62,711 nucleotides of DNA, taken from assembly GCA_014238125.1 (NCBI GenBank), contig JABABS010000029.1:1-62711 (forward strand). Reading direction: 5' to 3'. The notes under the pieces are model-generated. The model made no database searches and was not told the DNA's origin. It saw nothing but the letters and a program-made list of their open reading frames with translations. Below, piece after piece: positions 37,974 to 47,083 of the stretch; position 1 is the first letter of the stretch; each line of letters starts with the position of its first letter. Source of the DNA: Phycisphaerales bacterium. Lineage in GTDB: Bacteria > Planctomycetota > Phycisphaerae > Phycisphaerales > SM1A02. The translations under genes and the position numbers were made by a program.

Positions 37974-39098
37974 TCAACCACAATGCATGAGATCATGTGC
38001 AGTGCGGTTTGGAACTTCGATAATGGGAATTGTTTCTGATTCAGTAATCGCTTCAAGAACCATTCGCCGTCTTGAACCACGCAGAGCATCAATCGCAACA
38101 CAAGCATCTCGATGTGGCAACGACATAATAAGTGCAACTTCTTCATAAACAGACAATGCCTGCACAGGCAGAGGTTCCACATCACGTTTACGCCGACGAA
38201 CAGTGATGCCTGAAAGAAACAATGCAATCAAGCCTGCAACCATCGCCCACTGTTTTGCAGAAGATTCGGGTTTCCCAGATTCGCTCCCAACAACAACTGC
38301 ATCATGAACAATTGAAATTTCAACAACTGATCCAGCAGCAGCTCTCTTAGCAATATGCAATATGTTTTCCATGACTGTTTCTACACTGCCAACTTGCGAT
38401 GCTCGCAAGGTCACCCACGATCTTGGTAGAGTTAACCGAACAAATGGTCGTTTGTTTTCGATCCACGGTATGAATAATTCGCCTTCAGGGGGCGTGATCA
38501 TATCCACTTTCACTGTCGCAACATTCAACCCAATCGCCTCCGCTACTGCGATTCGAATTGTTTCACTATTCAAATGTGGAGATGCAATTGGAAGATCATT
38601 TCCGGTACAAATCAATCCATCGCGATTATCTACAACTGTCACATCTTCTACCAACAAACTTGACACACCACTTGCGACAAGCCGAGTTACGGATGCAATT
38701 TCATCAGTATTAAGCCTTGCATTTGTTGCGGGGGTCACTGTAACACACGCTGTAGAGGGCACATGTCGATGTCCTAGCCCTTTGCTCTCCTGCAGAGAGA
38801 GAACGACTTGTGCTTGAGATATTCCTGCTAGCCCCTCGATCAAAGAAGTTAACTCAACCTGCAGAGCAAGCCTTCTGTCGTTCCTTTGCTCCGCCATTGA
38901 TTTTGGCACCATTTTCCCCCAGATTGATTCTTCAGATTTAACTTCGACAAATGCAAATTCTGGGGAAATTTCTGATTCTGGTTCATTTTGCGAATTCGCC
39001 ATCCACAAAATACCCGCCGTTAACACAATGGCACAAACTACTCCAAAAATTCGAGCACTATTGAATTGTTTTGCCGCCATGGGCGAACCGTCTTTCAC
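37974..39098 (-). CDS. Orphan FliF/YscJ-like membrane ring protein
   Basis: A 374-residue protein with an N-terminal transmembrane helix (about 17-34). A ring-building domain of the FliF/YscJ type follows: LALQVELTSLIEGLAGISQA, then ACVTVTPA, ASVTRLVASGV and VEDVTVVDNRDG. A second helix (about 295-315, WAMVAGLIALFLSGITV) leads to a basic cytoplasmic tail. This is the FliF topology, but shorter than the usual 500-570 residues. No other flagellar or type III gene is in the window. The GTG start is preceded by AGAGGA. It could be an orphan flagellar gene, or a ring of another envelope machine. Its stop lies 1 bp from the convergent DegT-like gene. Confidence 0.7.
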   Translation of the reverse strand: MKDGSPMAAKQFNSARIFGVVCAIVLTAGILWMANSQNEPESEISPEFAFVEVKSEESIWGKMVPKSMAEQRNDRRLALQVELTSLIEGLAGISQAQVVLSLQESKGLGHRHVPSTACVTVTPATNARLNTDEIASVTRLVASGVSSLLVEDVTVVDNRDGLICTGNDLPIASPHLNSETIRIAVAEAIGLNVATVKVDMITPPEGELFIPWIENKRPFVRLTLPRSWVTLRASQVGSVETVMENILHIAKRAAAGSVVEISIVHDAVVVGSESGKPESSAKQWAMVAGLIALFLSGITVRRRKRDVEPLPVQALSVYEEVALIMSLPHRDACVAIDALRGSRRRMVLEAITESETIPIIEVPNRTAHDLMHCG

Positions 39099-39204
39099 GA
39101 ATCATCCTCTCCGTGCAAGCAACAAGAAAGTACTTGTGCAAACAGACATTTCGACTTCGCATCCGTGCGCAGTCATTACCCGTTTATCGGCCTAATGGAG
39201 GGTT

Positions 39205-40155
39205 TTACCCATCATTTTTTTTGATGTTTTTTGGTTTGCGACTTAAAATTAACACCATCACAACAAAAAATATCGCAGTTGTAATTAGCATTAACACTAA
39301 TTCGACCGTCTCCAAACTGCCAAACTGCTCTGTGAGTTCTATTGGCTCAGTACTCTTCCCGGAAGGCCATCCAATATCGAATGCAGTCGTAGTACCATTT
39401 CGTTCAACCCCAAGGACATGCAGACCATCATTCTCCACAACTAACCAGCGCCCAGAAGGTTCAGGAAACGATGCAATCTTCAACTGCTTTTCTTGCTGCA
39501 ACCCAATGATTTTTATTGCATTTTCTTGCGCCACAATCAAAAGCGGCCAACCATCGTGCACTACGAGATCTAGTAATTGTCCGTCTATCTCGTGCTTCGA
39601 GCCTACTTGCCACAATCCATCTTTGAACGTGTAGAGCACAACTGTATTTGCAATTGAAACAGCACCTATCAAAGTGCTGCCTTGTGTTGCAACATGTGTT
39701 TCTTTACCGGCGAGTTTTGGAGTCACTGCTTTACCCTCAAGGTCAAAACATTGCACGCCTTCATCTTCTACAACGAGCACAGGCTCATCGTGAATAAAAA
39801 CAAGATCACGAACTGCTCCCTGAATTACAAGTGGAGTCACAGCAGTAGCTCTCCGCCGAGGAACTATTCTTAATTCTCCAGTCCCCTGATTTTTAACAAG
39901 TCTCGCACGATAAAGAACAGGTGGATCACTTTCTCCAACAAACCATAGGGTTTGACCGTGCACTGCAAGTGCGGCTGGCCTTTTTGCTAATGGAAGTATG
40001 ACTTGAAAGGATTCTTGATCGATCTGCTGGCATAGCTCATGCGGTGGACCGATAGATCCAGGTTTGGTGTCACGGACAAACCATACTCCAACATCATTCC
40101 CCGTCGCCATCAATGGCTGTGTTGCAAGCACACTTGCAATCACAAAAAATATCAC
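39205..40155 (-). CDS. Exported beta-propeller-like protein with C-terminal anchor
   Basis: A 316-residue protein. A signal peptide (IFFVIASVLATQPLMA) is followed by repeated short beta-strand units (PAALAVHGQTLWFVGE, VRDLVFIHDEPVLVVED, LLDLVVHDGWPLLIV) suggesting a propeller, then a transmembrane helix (about 283-305) and a lysine-rich tail. Its start overlaps the upstream lipoprotein stop by 4 bp. Function unknown. Confidence 0.6.
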   Translation of the reverse strand: MIFFVIASVLATQPLMATGNDVGVWFVRDTKPGSIGPPHELCQQIDQESFQVILPLAKRPAALAVHGQTLWFVGESDPPVLYRARLVKNQGTGELRIVPRRRATAVTPLVIQGAVRDLVFIHDEPVLVVEDEGVQCFDLEGKAVTPKLAGKETHVATQGSTLIGAVSIANTVVLYTFKDGLWQVGSKHEIDGQLLDLVVHDGWPLLIVAQENAIKIIGLQQEKQLKIASFPEPSGRWLVVENDGLHVLGVERNGTTTAFDIGWPSGKSTEPIELTEQFGSLETVELVLMLITTAIFFVVMVLILSRKPKNIKKNDG

Positions 40156-40931
40156 TGTGACAATCCCATGATTTTAGTTGGTTTTAGTGCTCTTTGAAGA
40201 AACTTCAAATCAAACACTCTGTCCATTCGCTCTTCGCTTGTGTCGGTAGAAATCCACGCGAAATCTATTTTCGTCATTGCATCTGTTGTCGTGCTTTCAA
40301 TATCTATTAAACCACCAGTGACCGGCCAAACCAAACTGTTTTTCTTCATCAATTCAACTTTAATTCCTTTGCGGTGCAACGCTGAAATGTGGTGGAGTTC
40401 GTCTTCTACCTCTATCTCAAGAACACGGTGCGTTGTAGGCTCGAACATAGCGACCCATTTTCGATCATTTGTTTGCACAGTGACAATCCCATTATCAATT
40501 GTCATGTTCCCTTTTGGCAACGGGTTTAGCCCCAACAACACAAGCGTGTCAAGGATATCTGAAAAAATAACATCTTGTTGGTTTATTGATAATGTTGTTT
40601 CATCTCCAAGCATGTCGAACATCCAATGATTTTTTTCGTCACCACCCATCCACATCAATCCCTCGCCAGCTTTTGAAACTCGAAGTGAAATCGCATTCTC
40701 TAATCGCCAAAAATCAAAATCGCCTTGCACTCGATGTTTTCCATCTTCATCATGCCAATGAAATTCGATAACACCCCGTCCAACCAACTCATTCAATAAC
40801 GCGGTTCGGTTTTGTTGCTCTGATCTAATTTCATCAGGCGTTATCTTTTTTTGCCGAGATTCGGTATCCCCTTTTGGCGCACAAGATGTCATCGCTATGA
40901 AAAAAAAGCAAAAAAATATCCTCAACATCAC
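40152..40931 (-). CDS. Putative lipoprotein
   Basis: A 259-residue protein with a lipobox (FIAMTSC, Cys17), so it is probably an outer- or inner-membrane-anchored lipoprotein. The mature part (VIEFHWHDEDGKHRVQGDFD, then antiparallel strands) has a LolA/LolB-like feel, but I cannot confirm it. It overlaps both neighbours by 4 bp, forming a tight three-gene unit (40928, 40152, 39205). Confidence 0.65.
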   Translation of the reverse strand: MMLRIFFCFFFIAMTSCAPKGDTESRQKKITPDEIRSEQQNRTALLNELVGRGVIEFHWHDEDGKHRVQGDFDFWRLENAISLRVSKAGEGLMWMGGDEKNHWMFDMLGDETTLSINQQDVIFSDILDTLVLLGLNPLPKGNMTIDNGIVTVQTNDRKWVAMFEPTTHRVLEIEVEDELHHISALHRKGIKVELMKKNSLVWPVTGGLIDIESTTTDAMTKIDFAWISTDTSEERMDRVFDLKFLQRALKPTKIMGLSQ

Positions 40932-41443
40932 ATGTCGCCTTGCAATAAGTCGCTCAATTGGTCAGAAAGTCCATGAATTTCATCTTCTTGAATACCTGGA
41001 TTATGAATTTTTACGACTTCACCATCCGTGCCAGACCACCGCAATAGCCACATTTCTCCGCCCTGAGCTTTCTCTCGCCCAACAAGTTTAAGCTTCCTTT
41101 TCCGGAGCAAAACGAGGGCGATGATGTATCGAAAAGCGATTCTTTGAGGTCGTTTGTCACCATCAAGCCGTTCGAATAAATCAACTAGAACAGCCTCGTC
41201 AATGACAATATCTGGCTTTTTACCCTCTTCAGCGGTGGTATATCGCCAATGACTAAATAATCTCTCTGGTCGATCTCCCTTCTCCCATGCCTCGATGGAA
41301 TAGTCGAAGCGTACAAATCCTTCATCCTCTTCTAACTCGCAAAGGGCTGCTATTGCGGGAGTCGCGTGGGGGATTTCTTCGCCTGTTGATGCGCATTTGC
41401 CTGTTGAGCGAGAGACGCCTTGTGAACTTCCAAATCGTGCCAT
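40928..41443 (-). CDS. Hypothetical protein, first gene of an envelope trio
   Basis: A 171-residue soluble protein starting MARFGSSQGVSRSTGKCAST, with conserved-looking blocks YSIEAWEKGDRPERLFSHW and RIAFRYIIALVLLRKRKL. No signal peptide or membrane helix. I recognise no family. AGGA stands upstream of the ATG. It is divergent from cdaA across 40 bp and overlaps the lipoprotein gene by 4 bp. Confidence 0.6.
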   Translation of the reverse strand: MARFGSSQGVSRSTGKCASTGEEIPHATPAIAALCELEEDEGFVRFDYSIEAWEKGDRPERLFSHWRYTTAEEGKKPDIVIDEAVLVDLFERLDGDKRPQRIAFRYIIALVLLRKRKLKLVGREKAQGGEMWLLRWSGTDGEVVKIHNPGIQEDEIHGLSDQLSDLLQGDM

Positions 41444-41467
41444 AGAGAGAATCCTACGGTATCCGCG

Positions 41468-41473
41468 TATACT
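41468..41473 (+). promoter_or_regulatory. -10 element directly upstream of cdaA
   Basis: TATACT ends 10 nt before ATG 41484, with no Shine-Dalgarno site between them. Transcription would begin at or within a few bases of the start codon, suggesting a leaderless mRNA. No good -35 box is visible. Confidence 0.4.
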
Positions 41474-41483
41474 TTGAGTGACT

Positions 41484-42329
41484 ATGGGCTGGAATCTTTT
41501 TGGTTACGATGTTTTAGAGACAATTGTCGAGTTACTCGTCATCGGCGTGTGCGTCTTTTTTGCGTTCAGGTTCCTACAAGGGTCTCGTGGTGGTGGTGTC
41601 ATTCGTGGCTTGATAATTCTCTTTGCCCCCCTTGCAATACTCGTTGCACTTGCAAATACTTCTGGTCACTTCGAGAGACTTAACTTTTTTGCAGAGCAAT
41701 TTGTAACCTCCGTTTTTCTTTTGTTGATTATTATTTTTCAACCAGAGTTACGGCAAGCGGCCATCCGAGTTGGGCAAACAGGATTAATTGCTAGGCTTCG
41801 CAGTTCGTCATCGGTGGGCAGTTCTACAATTTCTGCAGTTAGTGCATCTTCTTCTTATCTCAGTCGCAATCAATTTGGCGGGCTCATTGCCATTGAACGA
41901 GAAAACACTACCAATGATCATACTGTTGGTGGACAAGAACTTGATGCTACAGTAAGTGAACAACTTCTTACAACAATTTTCTGGCCAAACAATCCACTGC
42001 ATGATTTGGGTGTTGTTGTTCGCGGCGATCGAGTTCTGCGAGCATCTTCGCAGTTTCCACTCGCGGATGAATCAATAAAACTTGCCTCTGATCTTGGATC
42101 GAGACACCGCGCGGCTGTTGGACTTTCTATGCGGTGCGATGCACTGATCGTAATTATCAGTGAACAAACTGGGCGTATTTCTATTGCCGACCACGGCATA
42201 CTTACTGTCGTTGATCGAGATGAATTAGAAAAAGAATTACTGTCTCGTCTTGAAAGAAAGCAAGAAGACACAGTAACGAGCGATGAAAATGAACTTTCAA
42301 CGCAAACCTTACCGGAATCTCTCGAATGA
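41484..42329 (+). CDS. cdaA: Diadenylate cyclase, CdaA type
   Basis: A protein of about 281 residues that should make c-di-AMP from two ATP. Three transmembrane helices (about 8-85) are followed by a DAC domain: FGGLIAIERE, then NNPLHDLGVVVRGDRV and GSRHRAAVGLS. The RHR nucleotide motif is intact. The metal-binding DGA motif reads DLG, keeping the Asp only. GTG 41478 is an alternative start. The ATGA overlap with the YbbR-like gene gives the standard cdaA-cdaR pair; glmM does not follow. Confidence 0.9.
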   Translation: MGWNLFGYDVLETIVELLVIGVCVFFAFRFLQGSRGGGVIRGLIILFAPLAILVALANTSGHFERLNFFAEQFVTSVFLLLIIIFQPELRQAAIRVGQTGLIARLRSSSSVGSSTISAVSASSSYLSRNQFGGLIAIERENTTNDHTVGGQELDATVSEQLLTTIFWPNNPLHDLGVVVRGDRVLRASSQFPLADESIKLASDLGSRHRAAVGLSMRCDALIVIISEQTGRISIADHGILTVVDRDELEKELLSRLERKQEDTVTSDENELSTQTLPESLE

Positions 42330-43339
42330 AACGAAGCGAGAATACGCTAACTTATTTATTTGTCATAGTTCTAACGCTCATGGTTTGGCTTTGGGCTGCA
42401 GCGAAGACGCAGATAGACACCGTCATCGTTGTTCCGTTACTCTTCAGCCCACCAGAGGGTTCAAACAGTATTATCTTTCCTGCGGAACTTGATGCGAAAA
42501 TTACCTTCAACGGTTCCAAATCAAGTCTAAAATCAGCGAGAGAAGCATGCAACGGCGGGTTAACACTTACTATACCTACTACAAGCGGTACAACTAAAAT
42601 TGATTTAGCAACGCGCATTTCAGAGCTTGATACCATCCGTTTCACCGGAGCTGAAATTTCTAGCATCGACCCAAAAACAATTGATCTAAAAGTCAAAACA
42701 ATGGTCTCAGTTATTGCTTCTGTAGTTCCAGTACTCAACGGTGTACAAATCACTGGCGACATCACTGTTGACCCAGCAACAGTAACACTCCTTATTCCCA
42801 GTTCTATTCGTGACACTCTACCTGAAGTGATAAAGGTTTTGGCAACTCTAGCGCCTAGCGAAATGGCACTCCTGCAACACGGAGTTGTACAAACAAAAAA
42901 CGCTGGGGTGCAATTACCCGTCCCTCTCGACCTTCCAGATGTAATAGTAGATCCAAGTACTGTCTCGATATCGTTTACAATACAGTCAAATACTGCAAAA
43001 ACAGATGTTGCGCAAGTCCGTGTGTTGCTCGCAGGACCAGCAGAAGATTACAGCGGGTACTCCATAGAACTCCCTCGCAAGTTTATTTCAAATGTAACCA
43101 TCGAAGCTGATGCTGAACTGATTGAACAGATAATAAACGAAAAAGCAACTATTTTTGCTTTTGTTCGACTTTCGTCAAGGGATATGGAACTGGGAATTGA
43201 TAAGAAAAAAGTAACTGTTTTTCTTGCGGTTACTGAAGATGGAATCGGGCACAAAATACAAGCAACGGTTACAGATCAATCATTACTGCATGTCGATCTA
43301 GTTATCAAACCTGTTGCACCTACAGAAATTGTTGAATAA
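42326..43339 (+). CDS. cdaR: YbbR-like regulator of diadenylate cyclase
   Basis: A 337-residue protein with an N-terminal membrane helix (LTYLFVIVLTLMVWLWA) and an extracytoplasmic part built from YbbR-like beta domains (VVPVLNGVQITGDITVDPAT). CdaR proteins bind the CdaA membrane part and modulate its activity. The start overlaps cdaA by 4 bp. Repeats are diverged, so the symbol rests partly on the neighbour. Confidence 0.8.
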   Translation: MKRSENTLTYLFVIVLTLMVWLWAAAKTQIDTVIVVPLLFSPPEGSNSIIFPAELDAKITFNGSKSSLKSAREACNGGLTLTIPTTSGTTKIDLATRISELDTIRFTGAEISSIDPKTIDLKVKTMVSVIASVVPVLNGVQITGDITVDPATVTLLIPSSIRDTLPEVIKVLATLAPSEMALLQHGVVQTKNAGVQLPVPLDLPDVIVDPSTVSISFTIQSNTAKTDVAQVRVLLAGPAEDYSGYSIELPRKFISNVTIEADAELIEQIINEKATIFAFVRLSSRDMELGIDKKKVTVFLAVTEDGIGHKIQATVTDQSLLHVDLVIKPVAPTEIVE

Positions 43340-43358
43340 AACTTAACAATTCCGCACG

Positions 43359-43376
43359 GCATGTAATGCTTTTTTT
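43359..43376 (+). terminator. Possible terminator of cdaA-cdaR
   Basis: GCAT-GTA-ATGC (43359-43369) is followed by seven T's (43370-43376). The stem is only 4 bp, so it is a weak candidate, but it lies just after the cdaR stop and at the convergent junction with tyrS. Confidence 0.35.
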
Positions 43377-44688
43377 ATATCCACTGCGAGGCATACCATG
43401 ATTTTTTACCTCGGCGAAGAAGTATAGTCGTACCGTGCAATAGATCTTCCGAAGTCAGCGTTCTGTCGACTGCAATGTCACCACTCAATTTTTCCCCATT
43501 GATTGAAACAGACCCATTCTTTAAAAACTCTCGAGCTTCTCGTTTACTTTTGCATAAATCAGTTTGAGGGAGCAATTCCACAAGAGCAGTTGCTTCAGTT
43601 CCAAGAGAAGTTTTTGGGAATTCGCCTGCTGGAACTTCCGCAAACACTTCACTGAGCATGTGTGCGTCAAGTGATCTGATATCGCCTCCGAACAAGGCTT
43701 TTGCTGCTTCATTGCATTTCGTGACATTTTTATTTCCGTGGAATATCTTTGTCATCGCATCGGCTAGAGCGTGCTGTGCAGCTCTTTGGTGGGGAGCATC
43801 TGCATGTTCTTTTTCAATTGATTCGATCGCTTGTTGATCGATGAATGTAAACCACCGCAAGAATTTTCCAGCGTCTTCGTCTGGAACATTTAGCCAGTAT
43901 TGATGGAACGCATACGGACTAGTTCGATCTTCAGTTAACCATATTGCGCCTTTTTCAGTTTTGCCAATTTTACTCCCATCACTTGCAGTAACAAGTGGAT
44001 TCGTAATGCCTGCCCCGCGAAAGCCACGAACTGAATCTTCCTTTATATCTAACATATCTCTTCGAATTAAATCAATACCTGCGACAATATTACCGTACTG
44101 GTCACTCCCAGCAATTTGAATTGTGCAATCCATTGTTCGGCGTAAGTGTAAAAAATCATACGCTTGTAAAATCATATAACTAAATTCGGTATATGAAATG
44201 CCTTGTTCACGGTTATTCAAACGTTCTTTCACTGAATCTTTTTTTATCATTTCATTCACTGAAAAATATTTTCCGACGTCACGGAGCACATCTAGAAAAC
44301 CAAGTTCACATAACCAATCAGCGTTGTTTACGATAACCGCAGCATTTTCTCCTTCAAAATCTAGCACTTTTGAAAAGCAGCGGAGTTGCCCTTCAATGTT
44401 TTTTGCTACTTGTTCTTCAGTCAAGAGTTGCCGCTCGGCATCTTTGCCGGAAGGATCGCCAATGAGACCAGTGCCACCACCCATAAGAACAATCGGTTTG
44501 TGACCAGCGAGTTGCCAGTGTCGCAACATTTTGATTGGCATGTAATTTCCAATCGTAAGCGCGTCTTTTGTTGGGTCAAATCCACAATACGCGACTCTCC
44601 CACTTGTTTCGAGATGTGTTCGGAGTTCATCTCCGCCGGTTGTTTGGTGAAGCAGTCCTCGCCATTGAAGTTCGTCTAATAAATGCAT
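43375..44688 (-). CDS. tyrS: Tyrosyl-tRNA synthetase
   Basis: A 437-residue class I synthetase. CGFDPTKDALTIGNYMPIKM carries the HIGH-box position as TIGN; the tyrosine-binding AGSDQYGNI and the KMSKS-equivalent GSKIGKT follow; a C-terminal S4-type domain (FLKNGSVSINGEKLSGD) binds tRNA. The TIGN form departs from HxGH at both histidines, but the rest of the active site is in order. It follows the pheS/membrane-protein pair by about 10 bp. Confidence 0.96.
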   Translation of the reverse strand: MHLLDELQWRGLLHQTTGGDELRTHLETSGRVAYCGFDPTKDALTIGNYMPIKMLRHWQLAGHKPIVLMGGGTGLIGDPSGKDAERQLLTEEQVAKNIEGQLRCFSKVLDFEGENAAVIVNNADWLCELGFLDVLRDVGKYFSVNEMIKKDSVKERLNNREQGISYTEFSYMILQAYDFLHLRRTMDCTIQIAGSDQYGNIVAGIDLIRRDMLDIKEDSVRGFRGAGITNPLVTASDGSKIGKTEKGAIWLTEDRTSPYAFHQYWLNVPDEDAGKFLRWFTFIDQQAIESIEKEHADAPHQRAAQHALADAMTKIFHGNKNVTKCNEAAKALFGGDIRSLDAHMLSEVFAEVPAGEFPKTSLGTEATALVELLPQTDLCKSKREAREFLKNGSVSINGEKLSGDIAVDRTLTSEDLLHGTTILLRRGKKSWYASQWI

Positions 44689-44697
44689 ATGGGCAGT

Positions 44698-45225
44698 TTA
44701 CCTCCAAGAAGCAATTTGGCTTCGTATCTGCTTTTTATTCAGGTAAATAAGCAAGAACATTGGCAGAATGAGATACATCGGCATGGAAATCAAAAGTTGT
44801 GCAAGGAACATCCCTTGGACTTCACTATTTTCTTGAATCAGATCCCATCGAGGAGACCAGTTGATAATGATGCCAGCAATTGTAAGCGTGATGTATAAGA
44901 TTGACCAAATCAGCAATCTTATTCTTGCTTTGGGATGCTCTTGTAGCAATGCTATGCCAAATAAGGTGAGTGTGATTGCAAATAGGATGTGAAGACCAGA
45001 AAATAAATTTGCGATGCTTTGACCAGGAGCGGTTGCGTGTAATTTTTCGAGAAGTGCATCGCTGATTTCGCCATCACCAAATGGAATCGCTGTGTGTAAT
45101 TGTTCCATTTCAGCCATGCCAGAGAGTGAAAGACACCCTCCAAAAAAAGAGAGCCCTCCGACAATGACACAGGCCGCACCGACAGTAGTTGGCCAAGTGA
45201 TTGAATTTTCAGTTTTTTGATTCAA
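44698..45225 (-). CDS. Four-helix membrane protein of unknown function
   Basis: A 175-residue integral membrane protein with four hydrophobic segments (about 13-35, 73-92, 103-122, 143-163) and a short extramembrane loop after the first. No family is recognised. It overlaps the pheS stop by 4 bp and precedes tyrS by about 10 bp, so it is embedded in a tRNA-synthetase operon. Confidence 0.6.
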   Translation of the reverse strand: MNQKTENSITWPTTVGAACVIVGGLSFFGGCLSLSGMAEMEQLHTAIPFGDGEISDALLEKLHATAPGQSIANLFSGLHILFAITLTLFGIALLQEHPKARIRLLIWSILYITLTIAGIIINWSPRWDLIQENSEVQGMFLAQLLISMPMYLILPMFLLIYLNKKQIRSQIASWR

Positions 45226-46214
45226 AATTGGCGTAAAAACCGTGCGTCATTTTCAAACAGCCAGCGGATGTCTTGAATACCATATTTCAACATAGCGATA
45301 CGTTCGATGCCCAAACCAAAGGCAAAACCTTGCCATTTTTCATTGTCGTAGCCAACTTGGTCAAAAACATCAGGATCGACAAGCCCGCAACCACCGATTT
45401 CAACCCACTGCCACTTCCCTTTGATTTTCATTTTCATATCTACTTCAGCCGATGGCTCAGTAAATGGGAAAAAACTCGGGCGAAAACGAACTTCTGCTTC
45501 TTCACCGAAGTAGGCCTTTGCGAATTGGAAGAGTGTAGATTTTAGATCAACCATTGAAACTTTTGGTGCAACAAACAAACCTTCACATTGATGGAACATG
45601 CTGAAGTGTGTTGCGTCGTGTGTGTCTGGGCGGTAGACACGACCAATTGCAATAATTTTAACTGGAGGCTCCACCGCTTCCATCACTCGAATTTGCACAG
45701 TCGAAGTTTGGCTGCGAAGCATGCGACCACCGTCGACAAAAAAGTTATCGATGGGATCGCGAGCAGGATGGTCATCTGGAATATTGAGTGCGTTGAAATT
45801 GTGGTATTCATCTTCAACTTCTGGTCCATAGGCAACTGAGAACCCCATGCGGCTAAAAACCTGAGTGATTTCATCAATAGTTCGGCTGATGACATGACGG
45901 CGACCTAGCGCAGTTGGGTCGCCAGTCTCGGTGATGTCTAGGGGCGGACGGGAGGTTGCGACGAATGAAAGCCCATTTTTTCGAGTTTCAAAAGCCCCTT
46001 CAAGCGCTTTCTTTACTTCGTTGAGACGCTTGCCAACGGCTGGCTTCTCTTCTCTGCTGACATCCTTCATCAACGGCATGACACCCTTGAGACGCCCTTT
46101 TGAGCCTAGATAAGCAATTCTCCACGATTCTAATCCATCAATCGTGTCAACTGATTCAATCTCACTGATTGCTTCATTCTGTAATTTTTCAAGCGTTTCG
46201 AGCATTTTCTGCAT
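45222..46214 (-). CDS. pheS: Phenylalanyl-tRNA synthetase alpha subunit
   Basis: A subunit of about 330 residues carrying the class II catalytic core. The N-terminal coiled-coil arm begins MQKMLETLEKLQNEAI, motif 2 region FHQCEGLFV and motif 3 GLGIERIAMLKYGIQDIRW are present. ATG 46214 gives the usual length (46205 is also possible); the frame opens at 46292 without support. pheT, its obligate partner, is not downstream; a membrane-protein gene sits in its place. Confidence 0.95.
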   Translation of the reverse strand: MQKMLETLEKLQNEAISEIESVDTIDGLESWRIAYLGSKGRLKGVMPLMKDVSREEKPAVGKRLNEVKKALEGAFETRKNGLSFVATSRPPLDITETGDPTALGRRHVISRTIDEITQVFSRMGFSVAYGPEVEDEYHNFNALNIPDDHPARDPIDNFFVDGGRMLRSQTSTVQIRVMEAVEPPVKIIAIGRVYRPDTHDATHFSMFHQCEGLFVAPKVSMVDLKSTLFQFAKAYFGEEAEVRFRPSFFPFTEPSAEVDMKMKIKGKWQWVEIGGCGLVDPDVFDQVGYDNEKWQGFAFGLGIERIAMLKYGIQDIRWLFENDARFLRQF

Positions 46215-46272
46215 GATACTACAACTGAACCTAAACCACGAGGGGTCAGGTCTAAACAGGACAATGGAAATA

Positions 46273-46302
46273 CAAAAAAAAGCCCCTCGCAAGCGAGGGG
46301 CT
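46273..46302 (-). terminator. Terminator of the ribosomal superoperon
   Basis: AGCCCCTCGC and GCGAGGGGCT form a perfect 10-bp GC-rich stem with an AA loop (46281-46302). On the minus strand it runs into eight T's (46280-46273). It lies 33 bp after the rplQ stop, a textbook intrinsic terminator. Confidence 0.93.
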
Positions 46303-46334
46303 TCATAAACAGATCAATTGGAATATGGGAAGTG

Positions 46335-47063
46335 TTACTCTTCTTTTTTGCCTGCATCATCTGAGTCAGAAGATGCCTCAGTCGCTGAAGATTCAGATAC
46401 TTCTTCAGTCGTTTCTTCAGCCACTTCTGGTGCACTATCGGCAACTTCGGGCTCGATTTCTTCAGCAGGTGCTTCGGCAACTTCAGGAGTTGCAGAAGCA
46501 AGTACTTTCGCTGCGAAATCACGGCGACGTTGCTTTTGTGTACGTCGACGAGAATCACCACCACCGATTTGTGGGCCTTCTTCTTCGCCAACAAGCTGAA
46601 GAATGACAAGATCGGTGCCATCACCGAGGCGATGCTTTGCAATCTTAACAATACGAGTGTAACCACCATCTCGGTCTGTGAACTTCGATGCTACTTGCGT
46701 CATAATATGTTGCACAAGACGTGGAGCCTTGCGAACATCGCCATATCGATTAAATTCGATATCACTTTCAGCAGGCAGATCAAAGAAATCATTTTGCTTC
46801 GCTGCGTCAGGAACGTTTGGATCAGCTACCCACGAGTGAATTTTACGATCGTTAATCAATTGCTCAATACGGCGTCTTGCATTCAAATCGCCTCGTTTAG
46901 CAATCGTAATGATCTTTTCTACAAATGGTTGAACAGCTTTTGCTTTTGGCAAAGTTGTTTCGATTTGACCGTGTTCAAACAGACCTGCTGCTAAATTGCG
47001 AAGCATCGCAGTTCGATGTTCGCTGTCGCGGCATAATTGTTTTCCATGGATTCGATGTCGCAT
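46335..47063 (-). CDS. rplQ: 50S ribosomal protein L17 with long acidic tail
   Basis: A 242-residue L17, about twice the usual 115-130. The core begins MRHRIHGKQLCRDSEHRTAM and contains LFEHGQIETTLPKAK. The usual core is interrupted by an insert around WVADPNVPDAAKQNDFF, and after residue about 175 comes an Ala/Glu/Ser-rich acidic tail of about 65 residues. Last gene of the superoperon, next to rpoA as usual. Confidence 0.95.
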   Translation of the reverse strand: MRHRIHGKQLCRDSEHRTAMLRNLAAGLFEHGQIETTLPKAKAVQPFVEKIITIAKRGDLNARRRIEQLINDRKIHSWVADPNVPDAAKQNDFFDLPAESDIEFNRYGDVRKAPRLVQHIMTQVASKFTDRDGGYTRIVKIAKHRLGDGTDLVILQLVGEEEGPQIGGGDSRRRTQKQRRRDFAAKVLASATPEVAEAPAEEIEPEVADSAPEVAEETTEEVSESSATEASSDSDDAGKKEE

Positions 47064-47083
47064 GGTGCTACTCCTTTACAGTC

